Shown here: one piece after another, positions 1-8,226 of the stretch | How positions within the stretch are numbered: position 1 is the first letter of the stretch | Layout: each line of letters starts with the position of its first letter | DNA from: Pararhodobacter sp. CCB-MM2 | GTDB taxonomy: Bacteria; Pseudomonadota; Alphaproteobacteria; Rhodobacterales; Rhodobacteraceae | Length of the DNA stretch: 51,650 bases | NCBI RefSeq assembly: GCF_001691415.1 | Contig: NZ_LRRR01000030.1 | Span: 1-51,650 of the forward strand | Direction: 5' to 3' | Notes under the pieces: generated by a model | Told to the model about the DNA's origin: nothing | Database searches by the model: none | The model's input: the letters and a program-made list of their open reading frames with translations, nothing else | Program-made: the position numbers and the translations under genes

Positions 1-975
1 CCCGCCACCCCCGCGCCCGAGGGCGCCGAGCCCCCGCGCGATCAGTACCAGACCATCCTTCGAGACGGCCGCACGCGGGCCACGCTCAGCGGCCGCGCCC
101 GGCGCGACGCCCCGGCGGCATCGGGGCGCTGGCCCCTCGTGGTGATCTCGCACGGCTATCCCGGTAACCGCCACCTGCTGTCGCATCTGGCCGAGGCGCT
201 GGCCTCGCGTGGGTATCTCGTTGCCGCGGCCGATCACCCGGCCAGCACCTATGACGATCAGGGCCCCTTCGGCGCGACCCTGTACCATCGCCCGCTGGAC
301 CAACGCTTCCTGCTGGCCGAGCTGTCGCGCCATCCCTTGGCCAACCCCGACCGCGCGGCGATCATCGGCTATTCGATGGGCGGCTTTGGGGCGCTGGTCA
401 CGGCCGGCGCCGGCCTCGTCGCGGGCATGGTCAACCATGACTACGCCCCACCCGGCGGGATCCTCGCCGAGCATCTGGCCTCGGCCCTGCCGCCCCCGCC
501 CGCCAATCTGCGGGCAGTGATCGGCATCGGTCCCTGGGGAAACGCGCATGGCCTGTGGTCCACGCGGGCGCTTGGATCGATCGCCGTGCCGGTGATGATC
601 ATGGCGGGCAATCGCGACGAGGTGTCGGGCTATGCCGGCATGCGGGCGATTGCCGAGATGGCGGGCGGCACGCTGCTGACCTTCCTCGAAGCCGGGCACA
701 ATGCCGCCGGGCCGATCCCGGCCCCGGTGGAAAGCCACGCCCATTCCGAGGTGCTCGGCTGGGCCCCGTTCCGCCACTACGCCGACCCGGTCTGGGACAA
801 CGTGCGCATGAACGCCATCGCCCAGCATTTCGCGGCGGCTTTCCTCGACCGGCATCTCAAGGGCCAGACCGAGCGCGAGGCGTTCCTCGACCCGGCCACC
901 GCGCTTGACGAGGCTCGGGGCTTCGGGCCGGGACTGGCCTCGGGGTTGAAGCTGGAGTGCTGGCGCCAGCCGTGA
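1..975 (+). CDS. Alpha/beta hydrolase (dienelactone hydrolase / PAF-acetylhydrolase-like), 5' end cut off
   Basis: The frame is open from the first base of the window, so the gene starts outside it; 324 codons are visible. The fold is a serine hydrolase: an HGYPGN oxyanion-side motif near residue 52, the nucleophile elbow GYSMGG with Ser at about 125, a GNRDE loop with the likely acid at about 206, and EAGHN with the likely His at about 233. This order is that of dienelactone hydrolase and platelet-activating-factor acetylhydrolase-like esterases. The substrate cannot be told. A GTG at 139 is an internal codon, because the coding pattern clearly continues upstream of it. The gene is convergent with the UspA gene that follows. 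Confidence 0.8.
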   Translation, partial: PATPAPEGAEPPRDQYQTILRDGRTRATLSGRARRDAPAASGRWPLVVISHGYPGNRHLLSHLAEALASRGYLVAAADHPASTYDDQGPFGATLYHRPLDQRFLLAELSRHPLANPDRAAIIGYSMGGFGALVTAGAGLVAGMVNHDYAPPGGILAEHLASALPPPPANLRAVIGIGPWGNAHGLWSTRALGSIAVPVMIMAGNRDEVSGYAGMRAIAEMAGGTLLTFLEAGHNAAGPIPAPVESHAHSEVLGWAPFRHYADPVWDNVRMNAIAQHFAAAFLDRHLKGQTEREAFLDPATALDEARGFGPGLASGLKLECWRQP

Positions 976-1005
976 GGGCGGCGCCACGCGACGGAAACGG
1001 TCAGT

Positions 1006-1461
1006 TCAGGCGATCTGTTCCATCCGCTCCTTGTCCATCGCGCCCGGCACGATGGTCACCGGCACCGGCAAGGTGCCCGAGTTGCGCGACATCTGCGTCA
1101 CCAGCGGGCCGGGGCCCGAACGGTCCGAGCCGGCGCCCAGAACCAGAACGCCGATCTTCGGGTCTTCCTCGATCAGGCCGAGGATCTCGTCCGCGGGTTG
1201 CCCCTCGCGGATCACCAGATCCGGCTGGATCCCGTGCTTGTCGCGCATCCACTTGGCGAAGACCTCGAAATGGGCCTCGATCCGTTCCCGCGCCTCTTCG
1301 CGCATCAGGTCGGCCACGCCGATCCAGTGCTGGAACTCCTCGGGCGGGATCACCGAGAGGATGGTCACGCCGCCGCCGGTATGGGCGGCCCTCAGCGCCG
1401 CGAAGCGGATCGCGTTGAGGCATTCGCGGCTGTCGTCCAGCACGACGAGAAACTTGCGCAT
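1006..1461 (-). CDS. Universal stress protein, UspA family
   Basis: The protein has 151 residues, the size of a single Usp domain. The N-terminus has the strand-loop MRKFLVVLDDS that opens Usp domains, and the C-terminal part has VLVLGAGSDRSG followed by NSGTLPVPVTIVP, which corresponds to the ATP-binding G-2x-G-9x-G(S/T) region in a loose form. Usp proteins are cytoplasmic stress or nucleotide-binding proteins. It is the last gene of a leftward run (truB, aminotransferase, K+ channel, Usp), 75 bp after the channel gene. Usp proteins often accompany transporters and channels, so a role in channel regulation is possible, but that is inference. Confidence 0.88.
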   Translation of the reverse strand: MRKFLVVLDDSRECLNAIRFAALRAAHTGGGVTILSVIPPEEFQHWIGVADLMREEARERIEAHFEVFAKWMRDKHGIQPDLVIREGQPADEILGLIEEDPKIGVLVLGAGSDRSGPGPLVTQMSRNSGTLPVPVTIVPGAMDKERMEQIA

Positions 1462-1536
1462 TCAAAACTCCGGTAAGGTCGCGCCATATTGGCCGATGCC
1501 CGGCAGGCTGTCCAGCGGGCGCCCGAGGCCTCGCGA

Positions 1537-2319
1537 TCAGTCCGCGAAGCCGGGCGTCGGGATTTTCACCGGCCCGCCGCAATGCTTGCAATGCACCGCA
1601 TCCGGGTCGTGGCGGTTGAGCCCGCATTCCGGGCAATCGTAGCGCACCTTGGTGGGCTGGAACAGCGCCCGGGCAAAGTTCACGAACAGCGCCACGCCGA
1701 TCACCATCACCGCGACCGAGAACAGCTTGCCGCCGGTCGAGGGCAGGGTGATGTCGCCATAACCCGTCGTCGTCAGCGAGGCGACGGTGAAATACAGCGC
1801 ATCGACATAGGCGGCGACGCCGGTATGGGCCTCGAAGAACAGGGCGAAGGCCAGCGAGGTCGTGACGAACAGGAACACCAGCAGGTTCATGCCCGCGATG
1901 ATCTGATCCTCGAACTGCCGGAACAGCTTGATGTCGCGCCGCAAATCCGTGAGCAGATGGTAGGAATGCAGCAGCCTGAGCCCGCGCAAGATGCGCAGAA
2001 AGGCGATGTCCTCGGTCACGAAGGGCGCGATGAACAGCGACGCCAGCACCACGATGTCGGCGATCGTGTAGATCCGGCGCAGCATCTGCATCCGGTTGCG
2101 CGCGATCCACAGGCGGGCGGCGAAATCGGCCGCGATCACCACCGTCAGGAGGGCGTTCACCAAAGTGATCAGGCCTGTCGACGGCAGCGCCGCCGACAGG
2201 ATGAAGTAGACGATCGAGGCGGCGTCAAACACGATCAGGGCATAGCGGAAGCGCTTGGCCCGCGCGCCATGCCCCTCATAGATCTGGCGGATCCCGCGTT
2301 TGAGCAGCCCCTCGCTCAC
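1537..2319 (-). CDS. Voltage-gated-like potassium channel with C-terminal zinc ribbon
   Basis: This 260-residue membrane protein shows six hydrophobic segments. The fourth carries regularly spaced arginines (FLRILRGLRLL), like an S4 voltage sensor. The pore loop contains TTTGYGD, the K+ selectivity filter, and is followed by an S6 helix. The C-terminus, after the membrane part, holds a CxxC-x11-CxxC zinc ribbon (CPECG...CKHCGG). The start is GTG at 2319, overlapping the stop of the aminotransferase as GTGA, so the two are probably translationally coupled. The zinc ribbon takes the place of the longer ligand-binding domains (RCK, cNMP) of many bacterial channels and could be a metal or redox gate; that is inference. 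Confidence 0.85.
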   Translation of the reverse strand: MSEGLLKRGIRQIYEGHGARAKRFRYALIVFDAASIVYFILSAALPSTGLITLVNALLTVVIAADFAARLWIARNRMQMLRRIYTIADIVVLASLFIAPFVTEDIAFLRILRGLRLLHSYHLLTDLRRDIKLFRQFEDQIIAGMNLLVFLFVTTSLAFALFFEAHTGVAAYVDALYFTVASLTTTGYGDITLPSTGGKLFSVAVMVIGVALFVNFARALFQPTKVRYDCPECGLNRHDPDAVHCKHCGGPVKIPTPGFAD

Positions 2320-3173
2320 GAGGCGCTAGCCGCCCAATCCCAGTACAGCGCGCGCGTGCGGCGCGTCACCGGGCCGATCTGGTAGTTCACGTCGTCGAAG
2401 GCGGTGACCGGCGTGACCTTGGACATGTTGCCCGACAAGAAGACCTCGTCCGCGTCGCGGAAATCATCGACCGTCAGCACCGCCTCGTGGACCTTCACAC
2501 CATCGGCGCGCAGGTTCTCGATATGGCGGGCACGGGTGATGCCCGACAGGAAGGTGCCGTTGGCGATGGGGGTGAAGACCTCGCCATCCTTGACCATGAA
2601 GGCGTTGGCCGTGGCCGATTCCGCCACATTGCCCTGACTGTCGCAGACCAGCGCGTTGCCGAAGCCCTTGGCATTGGCCTCGGCCAGCATGCGGGCGTTG
2701 TTCGGATAAAGGCAGCCGGCCTTCGCATTGGTCACCGCCACGTCCAGCGTCGGACGGCGGAAGCGCGTGGTGGTCAGCGTGGTCGCGGCATCCTCGGGCG
2801 CCATCGGGATGTCTTCGAGGCACAGTGCGAAGCCGGTCTCACCGTAAGCCGGCATCACGCCCGAGGGGCCGCCGTGGATCGACCAGTACATCGGGCGGAT
2901 ATAGACGGCCTCGGCAAAGCCTTCGAGGCCCTCGCGGGTGATCTCCAGCATCTGCTCCAACGTCATCGACGGCTTGATCATCAGCGCCTCGGCCGAGCGG
3001 TTGACCCGCGCGAGGTGACGATCCAGATCCGGTGTCAGCCCGTCAAAGAAGCGGGCGCCGTCGAACACGGTGGTGCCCAGCCACGAGCCGTGATCGGCCG
3101 CCTTCATCACGGGGATATCGCCCTCGTGCCAGCGTCCTTCGAACCAGGTGCGGATGCGCGAACCTACGGCCAT
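2316..3173 (-). CDS. Class IV aminotransferase, branched-chain amino acid aminotransferase-like
   Basis: The 285-residue protein is a fold-type IV PLP enzyme. The likely PLP lysine lies in VTNAKAGCLYPNN (about residue 150), followed by GNVAESATANAFM and a C-terminal SGNMSKVTPV phosphate-binding turn. Most enzymes of this form transfer amino groups between branched-chain amino acids and 2-oxoglutarate in the cytoplasm, but D-amino acid aminotransferase and aminodeoxychorismate lyase share the fold, so the substrate is not certain. It has a clear paralogue of the same length at 27899-28756. It lies 137 bp downstream of truB and overlaps the channel gene. Confidence 0.88.
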   Translation of the reverse strand: MAVGSRIRTWFEGRWHEGDIPVMKAADHGSWLGTTVFDGARFFDGLTPDLDRHLARVNRSAEALMIKPSMTLEQMLEITREGLEGFAEAVYIRPMYWSIHGGPSGVMPAYGETGFALCLEDIPMAPEDAATTLTTTRFRRPTLDVAVTNAKAGCLYPNNARMLAEANAKGFGNALVCDSQGNVAESATANAFMVKDGEVFTPIANGTFLSGITRARHIENLRADGVKVHEAVLTVDDFRDADEVFLSGNMSKVTPVTAFDDVNYQIGPVTRRTRALYWDWAASAS

Positions 3174-3249
3174 GTGCCTCTCCTTCTCAAGCTGCGCGAG
3201 TTAAACACCCTGCGCCGCGCGAGGTCCAGAGCCCGGCCCTATGAACGGC

Positions 3250-3280
3250 CGCCCCCTCACCTTGTTCCAAATACTCACCT
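3250..3280 (-). repeat. Gene-end repeat copy 1, downstream of truB
   Basis: Read on the minus strand, 3277-3256 is TGAGTATTTGGAACAAGGTG followed by AG. It matches the copy after paaZ (10790-10769) at 21 of 22 bases. It sits between the truB stop and the next gene in the sense orientation of truB, as do the other copies in this window. Confidence 0.7.
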
Positions 3281-3310
3281 TCTGGAGCGCCCGCCCCGTC
3301 AGGCCCGCGG

Positions 3311-4216
3311 TCAGAGGTTGAACACCCGGCTCGGGTGCAATTCGCCGCCCAGATAGGTGCCGACGGCGAGGGGTTTGCCCTCAAAGCTGGCCCAGGCGGT
3401 TTCCCCCGGCGCGGCCTTCGACGACAGCACCCGGCCCGGGTTGCCGTTCTTCAGCCGCACGGCCCCATCGGGCGCGGCGGGCAGTTCGGGCAGGTCGGCC
3501 AGCGCGATTTCCAGCGGTTGCAAGAAGGCGTCCAGCTCGGGCGTGCGGGCCAGCTCGTCGATCTGCGCAAGGCCCAAGCCTCCCTCGGCCCGGAACGGCC
3601 CCGACCATTCGCGCCGCAGCCACTCGACATGACCCAGACAACCCAGCGCTTGCCCCAGATCCCGCGCGATGGAACGGACGTAGCCACCCTTGCCGCAGAT
3701 CATCTCCAGCTCGACGGTGTCGGCATCGGGACGGCGCAGCAGTTCCAGCTTCTCGACATGCAGGGGACGCGCCACGAGGTCCATGGCCTCGCCGCTGCGG
3801 GCGATGTCATAGGCGCGCTCGCCCTCGACCTTCACCGCCGAGAACTGCGGCGGCACCTGCTGGATATCGCCGCGGAAGCCTTCCAGAGCGGCCTCGATCT
3901 CGGCATCCGTGGGGCGGGTGTCGCGGGTGTCGATCACCTTGCCCTCGGCGTCGTCGGTATCCGTCGCTGCGCCGAGCCGGACCATGAAACGATAGCATTT
4001 GCGCGCGTCGGTGACGAAGGGCACGGTCTTGGTGGCCTCGCCCAGCGCGATGGCCAGAACGCCGGTCGCCGCGGGATCGAGCGTGCCGGCATGGCCTGCC
4101 TTCTTCGCATCGAACGCCCAGCGCACCTTGCCGACCACCGAGGTCGAGGTCACGCCGGCGGGCTTGTCCACCACCAGCCAGCCGGAAATCGGGCGTCCCT
4201 TGGTCTTGCGTGCCAT
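3311..4216 (-). CDS. truB: tRNA pseudouridine(55) synthase TruB
   Basis: TruB isomerises U55 of the T-loop of elongator tRNAs to pseudouridine. The 301-residue protein starts MARKTKGRPISGWLVVDKPAG, the typical TruB opening, and has GHAGTLDPAATGVL with the catalytic Asp at about residue 43. Later come the RFMVRLG, PPQFSAVKVEGERAYD and CGKGGYVRSIARDLG motifs and a short C-terminal PUA-like part. Length is normal for the family. It is followed in the same direction by the aminotransferase. The usual rbfA-truB-rpsO neighbourhood is absent here. Confidence 0.97.
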   Translation of the reverse strand: MARKTKGRPISGWLVVDKPAGVTSTSVVGKVRWAFDAKKAGHAGTLDPAATGVLAIALGEATKTVPFVTDARKCYRFMVRLGAATDTDDAEGKVIDTRDTRPTDAEIEAALEGFRGDIQQVPPQFSAVKVEGERAYDIARSGEAMDLVARPLHVEKLELLRRPDADTVELEMICGKGGYVRSIARDLGQALGCLGHVEWLRREWSGPFRAEGGLGLAQIDELARTPELDAFLQPLEIALADLPELPAAPDGAVRLKNGNPGRVLSSKAAPGETAWASFEGKPLAVGTYLGGELHPSRVFNL

Positions 4217-4319
4217 CGTCTTCCCCTTCGTCCGGCCCTTTGGCGTACAGGCGCGGCGGAATAGCGGCTTGCGCTGCGTCCCGCAAGCCCCTGCCCCGCC
4301 GCCGCCCCGGATGAAGGGT

Positions 4320-5420
4320 TTATTCCGCGCCCGGACGGCAGGCCGCGGCCTCGCCCAAGGCGCAACCGCGGTCCAGAAGCGCCAGCACCAGCGGCGCGTC
4401 TGCCGGGAAGCCGCCCTGCGTCTGGAGGGCCTCGGCCTGCATCAGGCAGCCCCAGCCTTCCTCGCCGTCGCAGGCCTCGGCCATCAGCGTCATGGCCCGC
4501 GCCGGGTCCTGCGGCACGCCCTTGCCGTCACGATAGGCCTCGGCGAGGTTCGCGCAGCCCAGCGCCGAGCCCCCCTCGCAGGCCATGCCGTAGAACATCG
4601 CCGCGACGGATGCGTCGACCGCCACGCCCTCACCCTGCGCATAGGAAACCCCGAGGTCGCTGCACGCCTGCACTTCACCCATCGCACAGGCTTGACGGAA
4701 CAGCCCGGTGGCCTCCTCGGCCGTGCCGTCAGCCCAGCCGGAGACGATCCCGTTCCCGAGGTTGGCACAGCCCAAGGGATCGCCCCCGTCGCAGGCCTGC
4801 CGATAGAGGGCCTGCGCGCGCGCCGTGTCCTGCGCGACGTTGTCGCCGTATTCGTACTCGACCCCGAGGTTGATGCAGGCACCCATGTCCTCGGCAGCGC
4901 AGGCGGCCTCGTACAGGCTCAGCGCGCGGGGGATCTCGTCTGCGGCACCCTGCGTGATCATCAGCAGGGCGAGGTTGCTGCAGGCCGCCATGGCCCCCGG
5001 CTGGTCGTTCATGGCGCAGCCCTCTTCATAGAGGACGCGCGCGGCATCGGCGTCGGCATAGATCCCGCCGGCCCCACCCTCGGTCAGGGCCCCGAGGCGC
5101 AGACGCGCCATGGCGGGCAGGCTGTCCCGCAGACCTTCGAACAGGGTCGCTGCGCGCGGGTCGTCGATATCTGCGGCCAGCAGCGCGTTCGCCAATTGCA
5201 GGCGCAGGTAGGGATCCGCAGGAGTAGCCGCGAGTTCGGAGTTGCAGGCCTCGATCGCGGCGGCCGGGTCGAGGACATAGGCCACACCGCCCGCCCCCGG
5301 CACCCGCGGCGCCGAGGGGTAGCCGGCCAAGCGGTCGCAATCCGAGGGCGCACTGTCTGCGAGGGCGGGAAGAGGGGCAAGGGCAAGCACGAGGGCGAGG
5401 GTCAGGCGTTGAGGCTTCAT
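4320..5420 (-). CDS. Secreted SEL1-repeat protein A (Cys-paired, Hcp-like)
   Basis: The 366-residue product starts at ATG 5420 with a signal peptide (MKPQRLTLALVLALAPLPALA, cut before DSAPSDC); an upstream in-frame extension lacks such a leader. The mature protein is made of about six SEL1-like helical repeats. Each has an alanine/glycine pattern and a Cys pair, as in YRQACDGGDPLGCANLG, the form seen in Helicobacter cysteine-rich (Hcp) proteins where each repeat is held by a disulfide. An exported periplasmic protein is therefore likely. Function is unknown; such repeats bind partner proteins. It shares its N-terminal pattern (CDRLAGY..PRVPGAGGV) with the second SEL1 gene at 7143-8141, so the two are paralogues. 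Confidence 0.88.
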   Translation of the reverse strand: MKPQRLTLALVLALAPLPALADSAPSDCDRLAGYPSAPRVPGAGGVAYVLDPAAAIEACNSELAATPADPYLRLQLANALLAADIDDPRAATLFEGLRDSLPAMARLRLGALTEGGAGGIYADADAARVLYEEGCAMNDQPGAMAACSNLALLMITQGAADEIPRALSLYEAACAAEDMGACINLGVEYEYGDNVAQDTARAQALYRQACDGGDPLGCANLGNGIVSGWADGTAEEATGLFRQACAMGEVQACSDLGVSYAQGEGVAVDASVAAMFYGMACEGGSALGCANLAEAYRDGKGVPQDPARAMTLMAEACDGEEGWGCLMQAEALQTQGGFPADAPLVLALLDRGCALGEAAACRPGAE

Positions 5421-5664
5421 GTCCGGATGCTCCGCAAAAGGGGTGAATGCAATGAAGTCGGGCGACATGCGCCATCGGTTCATTCGCAAAGTCCCGCGGT
5501 CAGGCGTCAACTGTCGGAAGTGACAGGGTTAACCTCAGCCTTGCTGCCCCGATTATGGGCAATTGCGGGGTCAGGACATGCAGAGAGGGACGAAAGGGAT
5601 TGCCCGATCTGGTCAATCCAGCTTTGATCACGGCCGTGTGTTCCTTGCCATTTTGGAGGCAGTC
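5421..5664. other. Divergent promoter region between SEL1 protein A and the RCC1 gene
   Basis: This 244-bp gap separates two divergent genes, so both promoters should lie here. Base composition becomes noticeably less GC-rich from about 5500 into the RCC1 gene. I could not identify a convincing operator or a clear -35/-10 pair by eye. Confidence 0.4.
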
Positions 5665-7112
5665 TTGCGCCTATCTCTTCTTGCCTTGCTTTCAGCAGCA
5701 CTTTTCTCTTCTCCGACTTTCGCCCAATCCCCGACCTCGACAGCCCTGCGCGTCGTACCAGAAGTAGTCTCGCCGAATACGGCACTTGAGCTTCATGCCA
5801 TCGTCAGTTCGCCGGACGATGCCCCTACCGGCTCCGTGGTGTTCCGACGCGGCGCTCGAGAGATCGGCCGCGCAGAGCTGACCGCGTCCGAATATCCATT
5901 CGGGCAGTTGAGTGTCGGCGGCGGGCATGTCTGCTCCATCGACGCCGGAGGTCAGGTCTTTTGCTGGGGCCGAAACAACTGGGGCCAACTTGGCAATGCG
6001 GGATAACTGAGACATCGATACCGACCGCCGTTATTGGGCTCCCTGAACCCGCGATACAAGTCTCCGCGGGACAGTTCCATACTTGCGCCCTCGTCATAAG
6101 TGGTGGTGTGTGGTGCTGGGGGGACGGTTCATTCGGGGAACTTGGTATCGGACCACGCCCCCGTCATTCCATTATTCCACGGCAAGTGAGAAATCTGCCA
6201 GCTCCGGTCAGTCGAGTGTCTGCCGGGGACGGGACAACATGCGCCGTGACGACCGAAGGCGCTGCTCTCTGCTGGGGATACAACGGTTCCGGTCAAGTAG
6301 GCGATGGGACGCGACGAACCCGCCGTCTCCCTACGCCAGTCGCTGGCTTGGACTCCAATGTTGCCGATATCTCTACAAACGGCTGGCATAGCTGCGCCCT
6401 ACTGAACACCACGCAAGTCATGTGTTGGGGAAGCAATATCTCGGGCGAACTAGGCCTCGGCCACAATCGAGATCAAACTCGTCCACGATTGGTGGCGGGT
6501 GATCATCACGCGATTGCCATTTCAGTTGGCTCAGATCACACCTGTTTAATCGACGAAAACACTCTCGCCCATTGCTGGGGCAGTGGTGTTTTCGGCGAAC
6601 TGGGCATTGGTTCTTTCCGCAGTCACAACGTCCCGGTACAACTTCCTGACCTCTCAGGGATCTCACAGATTGATCTGGGACAGTCTCACTCGTGCGCCTT
6701 GCTGATCGACGGAGAACTTCGCTGTTGGGGGCTCAACGACGAAGGTCAGCTAGGGAACGGATCGACCCGAGAGCGCAACCAGCCAGTCAGAGTTCGCATT
6801 GCTGTCCGTGACCAGCCGCTCGCTATCAGCGCCGGTGCTTCGGGCACCTGCGCGGTCGTCAACAATGGGCAGGTCCGTTGCTGGGGTTGGAATTTCTACG
6901 GCCAGATCGGAAACGGGACCGACGGTAGGCGCGTTCTCAGGCCGACCCGCGTGTCGGGCGGACGCGTCAGCTGGACAGGGATCCGTGCGCTCGCCGCGCT
7001 GCCGGTGCCTGAGGGGTTCGATGAAGGCCTGATCCGGCTCCGTGCCGTTTATGAAGGCAGCCCGGGATACGCACGCTCCCGCTCGCCCATCACCGAACTT
7101 CAGGTCGAGTAA
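5665..7112 (+). pseudogene. Secreted RCC1-repeat (seven-blade propeller) protein nested in an Ig-like domain; one frameshift
   Basis: Two reading frames together make one protein of about 480 residues. The best start is TTG 5665, 5 nt after GGAGG (5655-5659), opening a signal peptide MRLSLLALLSAALFSSPTFA. The first frame stops at 6004-6006. The next frame continues the same RCC1 repeat without loss if one base is restored near 5997-6000, giving GQLGN-G-ITETSIPTAV. There are seven RCC1 repeats, each of the form SAGxxHTCAL...VxCWGxNxxGQLGNG, with a Cys pair per blade. Before them is PTGSVVFRRGAREIGRAELT and after them LIRLRAVYEGSPGYARSRSP, which read as the front and back strands of a bacterial Ig-like (Big_3/Big_5 type) domain. 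GC content is lower than in its neighbours, suggesting transfer. It is either a recent pseudogene or intact with a sequencing error. Confidence 0.8.
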
Positions 7113-7142
7113 CCGCGCAACTCACCTCGGCGGGCTGCGCCC

Positions 7143-8141
7143 TTAACGCAGCCCGTCGGCCATGTCACAGGCCTCGGGGTCGCCGAGCCAGCAGGCGTGA
7201 TCCAGCGCGGCGATGGCTTCAGGCAGATTGACCTCGACGCCCCGCCCTTCGGACAGGATGTCGCCCAGCGTCACGCAGGCATAGGGATCGCTGCCCGCGC
7301 AGCCCAGCCGGAACAGCCGCACCGCCTCGACCATGTCGGGCTGCACCCCAAGACCCGAGCGATAGATCTCACCGAGATACGAGCATCCCTGCGGCTCGCC
7401 CCCGTCGCAGGCCTGCCGGTACAGCGCCTGCGCGCGGGCGGGATCGTGGGTGACACCGTCGCCCAACTCCAAGCGATAGCCGAACTGGCTGCAGGCGAGC
7501 AGATCGCCCCCCTCGCAGCCCGCCTCGAACAGCGTGACGATCTGACGGGAGATCTCGTCGAAATCCCCTTCGGCATGCAGGTCGGTCTGGAACGCCTGTT
7601 GCAGACAGGCCGTCCCCCAGCCCGAACGGCAGAGGTTGTCCAGCAGAGCAAAGCCCCCGGCCTCATCCGCCGGACCGCCGCGCCCCTCGATCTTCATCAC
7701 CGCCAGCCGGGTGCAACCGGGCGCCGCGACCCGATCGGGCCAGGCATCACAGGCGGCCGTGTAAAAGTCCCGCGCCTGCCGGTCCCCGGTGGGCAAGGCG
7801 CCCTGCCCCGTCTCATAGAGCCGCCCCAACTCGGCCGAGGCGAGGGCCGGCATCTCCTCCATCGCCCCGCGCAGCAAGCCCACCGCCCGACCATCGGCCG
7901 GATCGGCCGCCAGCCGCGCACGGGCCAGCAAGACCGCAAACCACGGATCGTCGGGATGGGCCGTGCGCTCGGCCAGACAGGCGGTGACGGCGGCCTCGGG
8001 CTGCGAGATGGCGTAGACCCCCGCCGCGCCCTCGACCCGAGGGATCAGCCGATAGCCCGCCAACTGGTCGCACGCGGTTTCCTGTGCCAAGGCCGAGCTT
8101 GCCGGCATCATCAAGGCCATCGCGACCAGGGCTTTTCGCAT
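7143..8141 (-). CDS. Secreted SEL1-repeat protein B (Cys-paired, Hcp-like)
   Basis: The product has 332 residues with a signal peptide MRKALVAMALMMPASSALA cut before QETACDQL. ATG 8141 is preferred to ATG 8147 because a GGGA element lies 9 nt upstream of it but only 3 nt upstream of the other. The mature part starts CDQLAGYRLIPRVEGAAGVY, clearly related to SEL1 protein A, and contains five to six SEL1 repeats with paired cysteines (YRQACDGGEPQGCSYLGEIY). It is likely periplasmic and disulfide-rich. It ends 30 bp from the end of the RCC1 gene, tail to tail. Confidence 0.87.
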   Translation of the reverse strand: MRKALVAMALMMPASSALAQETACDQLAGYRLIPRVEGAAGVYAISQPEAAVTACLAERTAHPDDPWFAVLLARARLAADPADGRAVGLLRGAMEEMPALASAELGRLYETGQGALPTGDRQARDFYTAACDAWPDRVAAPGCTRLAVMKIEGRGGPADEAGGFALLDNLCRSGWGTACLQQAFQTDLHAEGDFDEISRQIVTLFEAGCEGGDLLACSQFGYRLELGDGVTHDPARAQALYRQACDGGEPQGCSYLGEIYRSGLGVQPDMVEAVRLFRLGCAGSDPYACVTLGDILSEGRGVEVNLPEAIAALDHACWLGDPEACDMADGLR

Positions 8142-8226
8142 ATCCATTCGTCCCGCCAATGTCCCCTGCGGGACCTTTGGCGGAACGCTAACACGCAGGC
8201 CACGACGGCAAAACGACAAACACGCC

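Noticed and set aside
5990..6010. Programmed -1 frameshift in the RCC1 gene
   Set aside because: No slippery heptamer or downstream stem was found; a one-base deletion explains the break and restores the consensus.
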